A stretch of 64,000 nt of DNA, taken from NCBI GenBank assembly GCA_018873245.2, contig JAEMBT020000002.1, positions 10,700,001 through 10,764,000 on the forward strand. Direction: 5' to 3'. Each line of letters begins with the position of its first letter. Position 1 is the stretch's first letter. A program made the position numbers and the translations under genes. The stretch is from Archegozetes longisetosus (Eukaryota > Arthropoda > Arachnida > Sarcoptiformes > Trhypochthoniidae). Positions 25,523 through 38,961 of this stretch are shown one piece after another. A model generated the notes under the pieces. That model did not search any database. It was not told the origin of the DNA and was given only the letters and a program-made list of their open reading frames with translations.

Positions 25523-28500
25523 AGTTAGAGTGGTTATAATTATAATGTCATATAATAAGTGAATTCGTGAGGCACTGAAGAGAGTGCACTAAACCCTAAA
25601 CTATTTTAGAGACTAAGTGACTGAGACACCTGAAAATTTAAATCTTCATGACTTGTGGGAAACCCCAATAACTCGTCAGTTTGAGCACAACATTGAGGGG
25701 AAGGCATTAACTCGACTGTTTCTATGTGTCTCCTACTGGTTCTTCTTATCTTTGATCAAAAAGAGAATATTTGAGATAAAAATTAAATTAAGAAAAGCGG
25801 CAGATACCAGTCTCTCGTATACGTCATGATCGTCCAAATGTCTAATAGAGTCAATTCATTGATCGCGTCCTTCAATGCAATCAACACCTGAGCGCATGAA
25901 ACAAAAACACTTATCACACTATTTCTATTATACTGAATCAGTTATCAATTCGCTTGTACTCTTGTTGTTAAGTAATTGTTATATCAAATTCCGAGACAAC
26001 ACATTCTGCAGTTCACTAAAGTTTCCTTTTTTAAGCAATTAATTAATTTCATTTCATCATATCTTTATTAGTTTGAAGCAAAAAAAAAGTATTAAAATTA
26101 AGATCAAACCAATCAATGCATGACCTTATTGAAAGTCAAGTATTTTGCAATAATGAGAAAATACAAAAAATGTTATAATATTGAATAACTGATAAATTAT
26201 TACCAATTGTTTATCGAATCGCTTGTTTTTTACACAAAATAATCAGTTCCTGTCTTTTGATAAAATACAATTGAATGCCAACAAACTATTTAATCGGTGG
26301 TAAAGAAAAATAATATTGTTTTTGAGCAAATACCACAAGAAATAAGATATTTAAGGGTTGCGCAACTCGTTTGATACATAGAAGTCACACCACTTGACAT
26401 ACATACAGCTTAAAAAGCATTTTATTTATTAAATGTTTACGCGTTGGAAACATAGCACGTGACGGATTCTCCGGTTCTATATAGTAAAATACAGTAATTC
26501 CTCGTTACAAAATTCGTTCATAAATAAATAATCAATTCATAAATAAAAATCTTATTTTAGAATAGATTTACATGATTTTTATTATATTTTTAATATTTAA
26601 GCATGTATTTTCAGTAAATTGAGTTATAAGAAGCACATTTGATTAGCACATATGATAACTCGTACATAAGATAACGGATCTTACAAGGAATGCGTAAACT
26701 TTCGAGGTTGTTACTAAAGAAGTTAAATCTAATTGATTTGATAATTGGAAAAATAATTGGAAAAATATTTTCAAAGTTAGTAAATTTGTTTGTTTCTAAT
26801 TGATTAGTGCTTAATATAGAACATGGCGTAGTATTATTAAATCAAACCAAACTTACTATGTAAATAAGTCAAGTTAGAATAGACTAACCGGTTTCACGTC
26901 TTTACTTCCAAAACGTTATTTGCAATGACTTTACTCTCAAAATTTTCAATAAAACTTTCAAGCAACCTTAAGAGTATCTTTAATCTTTAAATTAAAGTGA
27001 TTTATATTAAACAAAGTTGACTCAATTCTGCAGAATTGCTTCGAATTCTACAGAAATGAACTATACACAGTTCAATTCATCTCAATTCAGTTAAACTCCG
27101 TATGATTTAATACAGTTTTGTGGAATTCAATAAACTTTCTTTTTAATGTAAATTACTTAGATTTAATTTATAATTAAAAGATAATTTTAAGTTTATTTGA
27201 AAGTTTTGTTAAATATTCTAGGAGTAAAGCTGTTGCAAATAATGTTTTGGAAGTAAAGACGCTCTATGAGACTAACCAAATATGCCATAACATAGTGCCA
27301 CATTCCTTATTAAGGCCTCTGCTTCAACTAAAATCAACCTTTTTATCCAACAAATTATAATTTCGTCCTTTTCATCCTTTTTAATACAAGTTAGAGATTA
27401 TTTGTGTTTCAAATAAGCAGCCTTCTCAAAGTTTGTAACAGAATGATTTGATCATTCAGATTGCTATGTATCAAGTTATACAGATCCTACGAAAGATGAA
27501 TCTTTTAATCATAAATATTGAATAGTAACCAAGTAATGTCAGGAGAAGATCATATTCTATTTACTTTCCTTACTCTTAGATCAAAATATCAGATCTGTTT
27601 TTCTGTACAGTTCTGGCTCACTCAATCATTTGTCTACAAAGAGCTATAGATTCTAATGTCTAAGAGAAACGTTTTAATCAGTCTAAAATACATGTTGGAT
27701 GTTAAAATGTTAATTTATTCTAAAAGTTACTTAATATGTATTTCGCATTTTAATTCATTTCTCAAGTGATTGAAGGCCAGATTTTTCTCATTGATGCACT
27801 AATACCAGTATTTCTTTACAGATCTACAAGGTGTGCATTTAAAACTCTGCAAGAAGAGCCTCTTCTCTATCGAAAAATATCAAAAGGGCTTAACCATTAG
27901 AGTATTAGTATTTATATACTGTACTTAGAGCTTTAGTCATTCAAATTTACTAATTGAGCATTTTTAAAAATCTCAACCTTACGTTTAAGATTATCACTAT
28001 AAGAAGTATTGAACATTACTTTTCAATTGGAAGGAATTTAGATTATTAGCACTTCAGAACTGGTCCAACATTTGATATGCTTATCATACTTTTAGCCCAA
28101 CTTCAGTACACTCAATACGAATGAGAGTTTGCACTAATGATCATTTGAATATTATGTAAATCACTTATATCTTATATTATTTTTGTTTTTATACTATTCA
28201 AATTTTAGCTATATCACTCATTTAATGACTTTCTTAATATTATTTTGTCATTAGTCAAGAGATGAATAATTTACTCAAATCAAAGCTATATGTAAATAAG
28301 CTTTAACGTATACGTTTTGACGTTTTAGCCACAAACCTAAGGCTCAGATTTAAAAATATATTCAATTAGTCAATGAGGCTAAATGACAAGCTTAACATCG
28401 AATATCAAGGTTTTAGTTCAGGTTTTATCATTACTGAGAAGCCCTTTTCGTATTCATCGACAGAGAAGTGGCTCTTTTGCACTCAAAGCTTCAATTTAGT

Positions 28501-31218
28501 CAATAATAAAATCAGTTTTGTAAGTCAAGTCATGAAAACTTTTTATCAACTAAGCTTTTATTAAGTATCATCTGTAAACTTCTAGCATTTAGTGAAGGTT
28601 AAGCTTAATAAACACTGGTTAATGTTGTGGTAATTATCATCACTTTATGATTATTAGTTTCATTTTGCGAAATTTAGAAATTAAAGATTAAAATATTCAT
28701 ATACTGTACTAACATTTGATTTTCTATATTACACAAAGCACTTTTACCTGATTCTGAGAAGTTCGCAAAAAAAATGTTTTAATTTGAAATCTAATCGTTC
28801 ATAAGGTTTAGCAACTTGTTTTTATCAATCAACTTGACTGCATTTGGTTTAATTGATATTTTAGAGTGAAAAGCGTAACCATATAGAAACATACATTAGA
28901 AATAAGGACAAGAAACAGTAAGATAAAAATTAAAGTTTAACACTGAAGATAATTCATTTTGATGATTTAGGCAATACATTTAACGGAGTTCATAGCAACA
29001 TAATTTGCACAGAGGATTCATGAATGAGATAAGAGAAATCCGTAATCCGTAATGTAATTTACAGTTGAGTAATTGACAATTTTTCTCAATTACACGATAA
29101 TTAATCCTGAAGTAGAGAGAAGTTAATGATAAATCTACAATCAGCTTATATTATTAAATTGACCAATAGTCTGGCTATTAGACTTAATGTAATATTAGCT
29201 AAAAGATCGACCCAGTAATGCCTCAAATCACTTGTTTAATGCAATTTGAGCTTATTTTCAACAAACAAACAGAAACACTGCAAATAGAATTGTTGACAAC
29301 TTTCAACTTCTTATTAGTTGCTTTTAGCCAAATGTTTTGACTTACGTCTCAAGTTTGTTATTATTTTGAAATAAGGTTTCAAAGTCCTAATCCTAGTCCT
29401 AATCTAAACCTAATTAAATAAAGTAAATGTAAACTAAATATGAGATGAAGTTTAAACATGAATTTCTTTAAAAGCTGCTTGTTATTTTTTATAAACTATA
29501 AAAACTGTACATTTAATTGAACTTGCTTTCTGTACAGTTGGAAGCAAAGATATTTGCATTTATAAATTTCAAATTGATGTATGAACGGCAAACTTTCAAG
29601 GGTTCGCTCATTCATTAATAACTTTATAATATAAACACTTAGATACAAAAAGCCATTCAATAGTGAATCAATTTTGACTTGTCTCTACTTTTTCATCTGT
29701 ACACATCAGGGATTAAAGGAGATGTCTCTACTTTCAACTGTAAGTTCATATCTGACTATATTTCTTAGTTGAAGTCCTAAATACATGTAAGTCTGCTGGA
29801 ATTGGTGCAGATTGTCTGATGTAATGTTTGCACTTTATTTCGATATCAATGTCAACTATTGTCAAAACGACTTTTATGTAATTTTGTTGATAAATAAAAT
29901 CAGCTATTTATGAGTTCTTATGAGTTGTTTGAGTTGTTCAGTTGTTATGTATGTTATGAATGTTATGAGTTTAATCAAAGTTGATGATAACCTTAAGCTT
30001 AAATCGATGATAAATGGGTAATATTGAACAACATTTGTTATGAGTAATAGAATGAAACAGGTTCACCAATTCAAAAAACAATTTTTATAGTATTTGTGTA
30101 TTGGTGTCTATAATTAGTCAAAAATCAAGTTAAGTTTGGGGTCTATCAAACTGATCAGTGAATAAGAATCGAGATAAAGATCATATATCTCTTTAAATAC
30201 TTACCTCAAATTCGAATGTATAGTTCTGAGTCATTTTCTCGGTGTATGCCGATTACACTGAATATTTGCGCCCAATTTAGAACAAACTTAATCAGCGTAG
30301 GCCGTTATATACGCCGAATAATCTGAAAGCAGAAGGTCTTTGAAAAGTATGTTTTCTTTCGAGAATTAGATTACAAACTTTAAGATGTGCCGAAGTGATC
30401 ACTCAGTATATGTAGTTTATAACGCATAAGTGCGTTCTATATACACGCGTATCAAGGTGAACTTCGCGCCAAAAGAATGGAGTCGCTTCATCTTAGATAC
30501 ACACTTATACCCTATATACATAGACTATAATATGCTTTTGAAAATTTATCTTACAGTTCTTTTTTAATTAAAAGCTTATAAAAAGAAATTTTGATGATCT
30601 AAAAAGTCAATTTATTCATTCTTTGGTTAATACTTTACGCTTCTATTTGCATTGTTGATGTAGCTAATCCAATATTAATGGTGATTCTGCATTCAGGCAG
30701 AATTGACTGATAAGACTAACATAAATTGAAAATCTCATCAAGTATCTAACAAAATCTTATTCCAACAGTTATTCGAAACTAACACAAATTAAGAGTTTAC
30801 GATTTAGATTTCAGAACCTATCAGTCGAATTAAAACTATTTTTAGGCTAAAAACAATTAGTAATTTAGAGATGAAACGGTTTAGTATGAAAGTGCGATTT
30901 TCACGTCAATTCATTTAACAAGTCATTAATAATTTTAATTTAATGAATCAAAATCAGATTTTATACATCTTAATCAGAAATGTGACGAATTGATCGAAAT
31001 TGTTTAAAAATATAGAGTGATATACATTATTATGATAAGTAATAATGAAAATTAGCTGAATATTGAGTCGAAAAGTTAATATAATTGATACTAAAATGAA
31101 ATTTTTGAGAGGGCCTAATATTGAACATGACTAAATAACATTAAATGTCAAATTTTAAACGAATCTTTGGGTTCGATAGGAACTTGATATGTAGCCCAAT
31201 ATTACAAACTGAAATTGA
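25523..31218. other. 5.7 kb gene-poor region
   Basis: No recognisable gene on either strand. ORFs here reach about 70 codons but lack both homology and a coherent start: 25617-25829 has no ATG start, and 28373-28564 begins MRLNDKLNIEYQG. A patch of degenerate GTTATGA/GTTGT repeats lies at about 29910-29971. The stretch 30180-30500 is slightly richer in CG steps, without a definable feature. Confidence 0.4.
29910..29971. repeat. Degenerate short tandem repeat
   Basis: Runs of TGAGTT, GTTGT and TTATGA-type words repeat over about 60 bases. The array is too diverged to define one unit. Confidence 0.35.
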
Positions 31219-34200
31219 TCACAACTCATCATAAATGATGACATCTTCGAGTGGCTTTTGTGAAATGCAATCGCGCACTGATTGTAACATAATCTTCACT
31301 CTACGGTCTAAGGCTATAAAGTGTGCTTCGCTTAGCACTGGATTCACAGGATCTTCTGATAAAGATTTCTTCATTAAATCTGTCATTAAAATGGCCAATT
31401 ATCATTTTGAATTCAATTGAATGGCAAACAATTGGAATAATTAGAACGAAATGCAAGTGTTGATTACCTCCTAAACTTTGACCTCCTTCGCTAAAGCTCA
31501 ATAATCGACGTAAGGTTGACTGTCTTATTGTACAGCATTGAGTGAGAGGCGCTAAAATAGACAGTTCGTCGTGATGTGGCTGACCAAAACTATTTCAAAA
31601 TACAAATCAATCTTATAACAAGTTTTAAAGAAAATTTGCTATCAGTACAGACTATTACTGCTATAAAGAGTTAAGTGTTTTCATGAGCCATTTGGGAAAT
31701 TAGTAAACTTCTATTTAATTATCAGACTTTGACTTTAGATCTCCAGGATTTTGACTTCAAATAGAAGATCAAGAGATTCGGCAGTCATCCAACGATTTCT
31801 AGTTGCACTCAAATGATAAGTGATGGACGATGAAATTTTTGAAAGAAAGTAACAAAGACAAAATGCTAGCGAAAGACACTTGTCAAAACCTGATTGATGA
31901 TCTTACTGATAAAACATAAAATCTCATGTATAAACAATATATACTTGTCTGAGGTGTAATTGACAGATGACTCTTTCAATACTATTTCACTTTCATCTAT
32001 TCAGTCCTTATACATGAAATTTGAACTATTCCGCAATTTCGAGATTTTCTGATTTTGACTTTTCATTGATTTTTGTAAAAAGTTCCTACTCCAAGTATAA
32101 GCTAAATAAAAATACCTCTACAATTTTACATAACTATGTACATATTGGGCTTTGACTCACAGCAACATATCTTTTATTTGAATTAAATATCTCAGAGATC
32201 TTAAGTACACATCCTACATATTTGGAAAAATAAGTTCTCGATGGCCTAAACTTTGATTCTTCCCTTATTTAAGAGGTTTGATCGCTTACTATGAATTTAA
32301 TATTAAGGTATATCCTATGAGAATATATTTGAGTCGTTTTGCGATAGGATTGGTTTAGCGAAAAAATGAAATTTAGCTGAAGAAGATTGAAAAAGAAAGT
32401 GATATAAATTGGATAAAACAGTGATACCCTCTTCCGTGATCCAAATGTAAAGGAAAAGTATTATTTCCAAAGCTTTTAAAGGTCTCATAATGATGCCTAT
32501 CCATATTTCCAATTAGAAAGTCAAGTACTGCCATATCAATCAAGTCCAATAGTCTTCTTCCTTCATTATAAGGCGGCAATTTCCTCACAACCTTATCACA
32601 ATAAGTAGGATCTGTTTCCCAAACAGCTTTTCTTCTTTTATGATATGACCGTCTATAAGGATGTCTCCATATCTATGCATTTTAATGAAACATTTATTAA
32701 ATTAGAAAATTTTCAGCTTCATCATCGACTCTATTTGGCTGAAGAAATCAATTTTTAGCGTAAGGATAAACACTTGATATAGTGTAGAGGGAACTAACTT
32801 GATGTTCAAGAAACAAAATTACTTGACTTCTATTCATACAAATTGCTCTAACCTAACATAACTCAATACTTGTGATAATACTCTTCATATATACTGAACT
32901 ACTGCGAGAAACAAAATGCATCAAACAAATTGAATTTTACCAAAACTGAACCTATGCCTCTTTTGTCTAATTGCAAGACAAGACAATTAGCTAAACATGT
33001 AAACTCATATGAATCTGATGTGAAATTTAGAGAAAATTTGATTAACCGATGGTAGTTTAGAGAGAATTTAGAGTAACTGAAGCTTAGTGGTGATGACTAG
33101 GAATTGAATTTAGATGATAAACGTTATATTGAATAAGATGTAACAAAATACAAGTTGAACGTTATTAGTTGTAGTGTTACTACCTTTCTTATAGCTAGTG
33201 TTTTTGAAGGTAGAAAAGCCGCAAAACTTCCTTCCAACAAATCTGGGTGACCACAAATAGCGTGAGCAGTATCACAGTAATAGCCACATTTGCCATGGAA
33301 GCAGAGATTATTTGCTGAAATCATCAAAAGCACGTACACTTTAGTTTACTAGCATTCATCACTATATTTGGCTTTACATGAATTGAACTTTATTTTCCTT
33401 CTCTTATTCTTTTTGTTGAGCTGAGATTTTGTTCTTAATGTTTAGAGCAGTGAATAGACTGATACGTTATGATAACTGTTTTGTGAGTTCTTTTCAAGCA
33501 TGGACTAAAGTAAGTTAGAGTAGAAAATACTTCATACCCGGAGATACGAAAAAGGTTTTCAGCAATTCGTCATCTGAAAGCGCGTATATTTCGGAAGTCA
33601 TATTAAGCACTCTTCCAACAACTGGAGGAGATCTTCTAAATCCTAAAATCCTATAAGTTGATGAATGGATTTAAGAATACTTAGACAGAGATGAGTTAGA
33701 ATAACAAACCTATCTAAATGAAATGATGCGATTTCGCTATTATGCCTTTCGTAATCTGTGAAATAAAAATGATTCGGATCTGTCTCTCTGTCTCTTGGAA
33801 ACCTGAAATACAAATAAGCCTCAAATTATACAAAGCCCAAATCATATTACCCAAATCACATTAAAGCCTAAAATTTGAATAGTTCAAATTCTCTAAACCC
33901 TTAAATCTTATCTATTAGTTAAGTTGATCCACTGAAAACATTTTCTTTTCGTCAAAATAGATTATTCAAAGTCTGGAAAGTAAGTATTAAAATAGAAATG
34001 TTCTCTCGATTTTTCTGTCAAAAATAGAAGTGGTAAACAAGCTTCGTGTTTAATAAATTTCTACTCAGTTCAAAATGAGTACCAGACATAAAAGTAGTTG
34101 AAAGAAATGTATAGCTAAATGTGGATTCATATAGAAATTGTCAATAATTTATATTTAGAGAACTGAGATAAAACTTATTTTAGTTTTATTTATTCAATCA

Positions 34201-37200
34201 TTATCATAAACTACAATAAGGGTAGCGTTATTTCCAACAAAGAGTACAGTGAACAGATCTTTGCCACAATCGAGCTAAGAATGACTCGCGAAACGGGCTC
34301 AATCAATATGTCATTCTTTATGATACTGTTATCCATTGATTTGCCGTTGATAGGCATCAGATGTGACTGAGCTTAGTTTGAAAACGACAAAAATAAATGC
34401 TATTCGATAGTCTAAAAAGTGAAAATCTAAATGATGAAAATGTCTGAGCCAATAAAAGTTAAAAGAAATGATGGAAATGTTTCAGTATAAGGTTGACTTG
34501 AGTATTGTTTTCCGACTGTATTTACCAACTGAGAGCAAACTTATCATTTGTATTGTTTTGTTTGTCTGCGTATGCGATATAAGCGGTAGATTATTCTTTC
34601 AGTTATACCCACAAAATTTCTCATTGATATTTGCAGAGGACGGCTAACATATATCATCAGAAAGGAAACTAAAGATTACTTCTATATGAGTCTTATTAAG
34701 ATTGTGCTACACCGAAAGATACTTAACTAAACAAATCTACTTATTCCATATTGCGCTCCTCCTAATTCATTCTCGCCAACTTTTACCTCAATCTTTCCAA
34801 CTTAACTAAATTTCTTACTTTCATTTGAGGATTCACAGTTTAATCATGAATTAGTTGGAATGAGTTCAACTGGAATCACTTAGATTGTGATTACTTAAAG
34901 ATGTTTATGCTCGAAATGGTCGGCCAGTGCTATAAAGTCTTATCTTCCACTGAATTAACGTTGTAGATACCACTTTATAGCACTCACCCCATGGAATAAA
35001 AACTAATAAATATTTCATGAACTAAGATGATTTACGGTATTATAATCTCGATCATGATTCATGTTTTAGCTCTTCATTCAAATTAATATGTAGCTCATAT
35101 CATACAAGTACGCGAGTACTTCAAATCATAAATTATTGCCGTAATTTGGTCTAAATTTCAAATTCAAATCTAAGAATTACTCCATTTCGGTTCATAAAGA
35201 CAAATGAATTTTTGCTAAAATCATTTTTAATGAGGTTGACCACTAAGAAAAAATTCTAAAAATAGGTTTTATCCAAATTTGGAGATGCTATGTGGATTTA
35301 TGACTTTAGAGCAGTGAAACTGAGAAAATTCAATTACAAGTTTATGTGATTGCCGAAATAGAGCTTCGGAACAGAGCTCAAACTCATATTAAAATGACAA
35401 TCATCTGAAATACGAAAGGAATTCCTAATTATATGAAAGATGATTACCCAAAAGTAATTGCATATCTCGAAGACAAATGAAAATCTGCGAAATGCATCTG
35501 TTTGAATAAACCAATTTGATGGCATTAACAAGATATTAGAGGTGTTATTAACTCTTTAAAGCTAAGTAATAATTGATAATTGAAAGTGCCAATCGGTGCA
35601 ATGTGTGTTTGGATTGGAGTGGGTAGAAAATTGAAACGAATAAATTGAAGCTAGATACTAAAAAGTTGAAGCTGAGATACTAAAAAGTTTAGTATGCATA
35701 AAATATTTTCAGAAATTCAATGCTTATAGCATAATAAGCAACGAAAAAAGTAAAACAAATATGAAATATTAATCAAAGGGATAAGTTGAAATGGTATAAG
35801 ATTAATTTGTCAATTATGGATGTGATTATAGTGATGGTTGAATAAAGCAGAAATTGGCTCTCTATCTAATGCTGGTATTTGTCTAAAAACAAACATTAAC
35901 ACCAGACTCGTTCGATAAACTGCTGTAACACATGAATTGCGTTTGTATCACAAAATTTATTGATTTCAGACGTAGTAACTCGAGAAGTATAATCAAATTG
36001 GTTTAGCTGTTTGATTATTCGAATCTCTCAGGTATTCGGACTAATAAACTTGAAATAAATGACTTCTTAAATTGCAATTAGTTTATGCAAATCAAGAGTC
36101 TTATCTTTTGATGAGCAAAATGTTTCACTTAAAGAAAACCCAAACTAAAGAAGAAACTAAGAGGAAAAAAGCTTAGGAGTTTCTAGAAATAATCCAAATG
36201 TAGCATAAATTCTCCTCAAGCTATAGATTCTCTCTCTCTCTCTCTCTCTCCAAAGCATAGATCACCAAAACTATTATAAAAATTTGTTGCCTTAAAAATG
36301 ATTGGAAACAATTTTTTGGACACATAAAAAATAGTATTCTTTGGTAAATGAAATTATTGATAAAATATTCGTATTTGAAAAGTTAGCAAAGTTTATGATT
36401 GCTTTTATACCTCATTGGTTTGAATAATGCTTGTCCTCCGTTCTCATAATCGATAATCAATTTGAGTTGCGTTCCTCCGTCTTTCTGGCCTTAAGGGCGA
36501 AATGTAATCATTTCATTACATGTTATCAATCTTATCTTATCTCTTATTTCTTTGCTAAATCTCAACAAAATAAGTCTACTCAGTAAGAATTTTTATTTGT
36601 TTTCCTAACTAGAATATACTTTGAGAGTTGAAGACTTACCGACATGAACAATTGGCATAGTGGTCATATCACGCAATAGTGTCTTTATATTAGTGTCTTT
36701 ATCGCTGTACAGCTCATTTTGACGGATTGATAAATGAAACTTTTCCCAACTGCTCAAGTTCTTTCTATTCTCAGTTTGCGTATCGATAATAAAAATAATA
36801 GAATCAAAAACAAATTAGTAAATAAATATATATATATATATTTATATATAGATGTCTCAAAATGAAATACTTATTGCTTTATATTAAAAGATCACTAGGT
36901 CAGTGCTAAAAAGTCGTATCTGCAGTGCTAACTCAATGAGAGATAGCACTTTATAGCAGTAACTCAACAAAGTGTAATTCATTTTCAAATATTAACAAGT
37001 GTTTAGTTAATTTATGATATTGTTTTGTATTAATTGAAATGAATTTTCGAGTATTTTCAATAAGAGTTCTGCAAAAATGATTGAAAGGATTGATTTAGTA
37101 TGACATTGAAGAAATGGAGCACTATTTATTAATATTTAAACCTAAACAGGGAGTGTCTTATATCGAGACTAGAAATTGAGTTTCAGAAATTCGATACAAT

Positions 37201-38961
37201 ACAATATATTGGTTGAAGATTTAAAGCTTAGTTGGTATTTGTTGAACAAGTTACAAATTTAGTTTTAGATACTAAAGCATTGAGTTTGAACTGAAAACAA
37301 GATAAAGTATGCATAGAGTATATGTATAGGAGGTATCTCTAGCACAGGTTCACTAATAAGGAAAGTAATTCTTTGCTATAGCTGAATGTTAGCCAACTTT
37401 TTTTTCTATCTCCATTTCTATAACGATCATTCAATTGCGGTTCTTTTTATATAGTTTTATGAATTTTAAATTGATATTCTAGCCAAACGTAAAAATAATC
37501 GATAAATCTTATTAAAATTTTAAATAGTATATTTCTAGAATGTGTATAATATGCACCAAAGTTGAGCCAATTTAGCTCCTTATATAGACGTAATACAGAG
37601 AACATCTGAAATTCTCATTAGTTTTAAAGGCTTTCCCACTGATGAGAATGAGAGTTAATTTGATAATCTTTTAAGTGGACATTAGGTGGTAGTTTAAAGA
37701 TATTAAGAAAGAAAATTTGAGAACTTTTCTTTATAACAACTAGGCATTTGATAAGCGGAACCACAGAGTTAATAAGTGAGATTAGACCTGAAATTTCTGG
37801 AGCTAATAATAAATAGTGGTCTTATCTGACGAATAGATTACTGATAAATTGTGGTGTGGTTGTAAATAAGTTAGAGAACGGACTAGGATCACAGTTTGTA
37901 TAAAAAATTATTATGAATATGTTGTTATATCATATCCCGCTACATACACAATAAATTACAAAATGTTATTATTGCGTCGTATAAATCAATTATTCGAGAG
38001 GCTTAGTCCAAAACAAATAAGTTTATAATTCAAATTGATGTAGACTTTGCAAACAGTCTAAACAAAGAATTGGTTTGTTTTGTTCAATTTTGATTTCTAA
38101 ATTGAATTTTCACTTGTAAGCAAGCTTATTTTCACTTATAAACAAGCTTATGGGCAAATACTCACTCTGGAATTATTCCTAGAACTTCAGCGATTGTAGG
38201 ATATGATAGCTTTAGTGATTCATCAGATCTTGATTGTAGATCAATAATATGTAGTAAATCGGAGAAGTCATCAGATGCCAAATCATTAATTGATGATTTA
38301 TCGTTCAATAGATTATTGTAGTTGTTACGCGATGTTTCAGTCTCTATCTCTGAATCTTTATCTAATAGAGCATAAAATAATACTATGAATATGCAAATGA
38401 AATTTTGGATCAAGTTTTGATTTATCATCAATCTCTTGATAAGAGAACGGCGAGAATACAAGAATATGTCCTCTCCTTCAAGAGTCAAAAAGTTATGGAT
38501 ATATTCATAACACTTAGCAAATCTGTTTTGATATTCTTTTTTTACTGGTATTAACTTTAAACTTAAGCTTACATTTGGCAACGTTTCGCGTTTCTTTTAA
38601 TGAACCACCACTTTGTTGTCCTTCAAGTTGTTTCTGGTGTTGTTCCAATTCTTTAGACATTTGTCGATAGAGGAAGCGTTTCTGGAACGGTGTTAATATA
38701 GCAGCTCTTTCTGATAACTTAGCGAAATCATCCTCTCCTAAAGCTCTGCAAAATGTGTTGAAAATATGTTGAAAATATGTTTGAATAAATTTGCATAAAA
38801 CAAAAAGACAATAAGATAGGGTAAAATACGAAATAAGGTTACCTAAAATGGTTAGACAAGTGGTCAGCATCCTGTACTCTGGCTGTGATGACAAAGAAAA
38901 CACATAAAGCGCAACATGTGGCACATATCAACAAAATCAGAATCCTTTCTTTTAAACGCAT
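31219..38961 (-). CDS. FAM20C: FAM20C-type secretory-pathway kinase
   Basis: Golgi kinase family that phosphorylates secreted proteins at S-x-E sites (FAM20C), with FAM20A as pseudokinase partner in vertebrates. Exons: 38961-38843, 38745-38573, 38382-38166, 36764-36640, 36489-36411, 33802-33710, 33650-33538, 33314-33184, 32672-32428, 31589-31468, 31379-31219; 525 aa. A signal anchor covers residues about 7-27, then a variable stem and the kinase domain from about 170. Seen: [32 protein letters not shown]-site lysine in [45 protein letters not shown] with catalytic Asp about 408, and HLDHGRGFG with metal Asp about 428 (human FAM20C has DNGRG). PANN...YYC and DHGRG favour FAM20A/C over FAM20B. 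Several introns exceed 500 bp. Confidence 0.92.
34917..34990. repeat. Palindromic intronic repeat, copy B
   Basis: Inverted repeat in the 33803-36410 FAM20C-like intron. The left arm carries GGCCAGTGCTATAAAGTC and the right arm carries AGATACCACTTTATAGCACT. It matches copies A and C. Confidence 0.7.
36229..36250. repeat. (TC)n microsatellite
   Basis: Eleven perfect TC units in the long FAM20C-like intron. Confidence 0.95.
36827..36850. repeat. (AT)n microsatellite
   Basis: About twelve AT units with one interruption, in the 36765-38165 intron of the FAM20C-like gene and about 50 bases from palindrome copy C. Confidence 0.8.
36898..36966. repeat. Palindromic intronic repeat, copy C
   Basis: Inverted repeat in the FAM20C-like intron 36765-38165. 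The left arm carries GGTCAGTGCTAAAAAGTC and the right arm carries AGATAGCACTTTATAGCAGT, homologous to copies A and B. Confidence 0.7.

Noticed and set aside
25617..25829. 70-residue open frame upstream of SLC25A38
   Set aside because: It has no ATG start and no recognised homology, and the opposite strand is equally open over part of it.
25797..25900. Minus-strand frame with LLDIW and RDW spacing, resembling the endonuclease of LINE retrotransposons
   Set aside because: Only about 20 residues look alike, the expected catalytic motifs on either side are missing, and the frame stops at once. The likeness is too short to call.
28373..28564. 63-codon ATG ORF in the gene-poor region
   Set aside because: Base composition matches the surrounding non-coding DNA, and no splice sites or homology are visible.
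38383..38572. Open frame ([16 protein letters not shown]...) between FAM20C-like exons 2 and 3 that might be extra coding sequence
   Set aside because: Including it needs a 28-base intron, which is too short. The 190-base intron joins the exons in phase, and the extra residues do not resemble the family.
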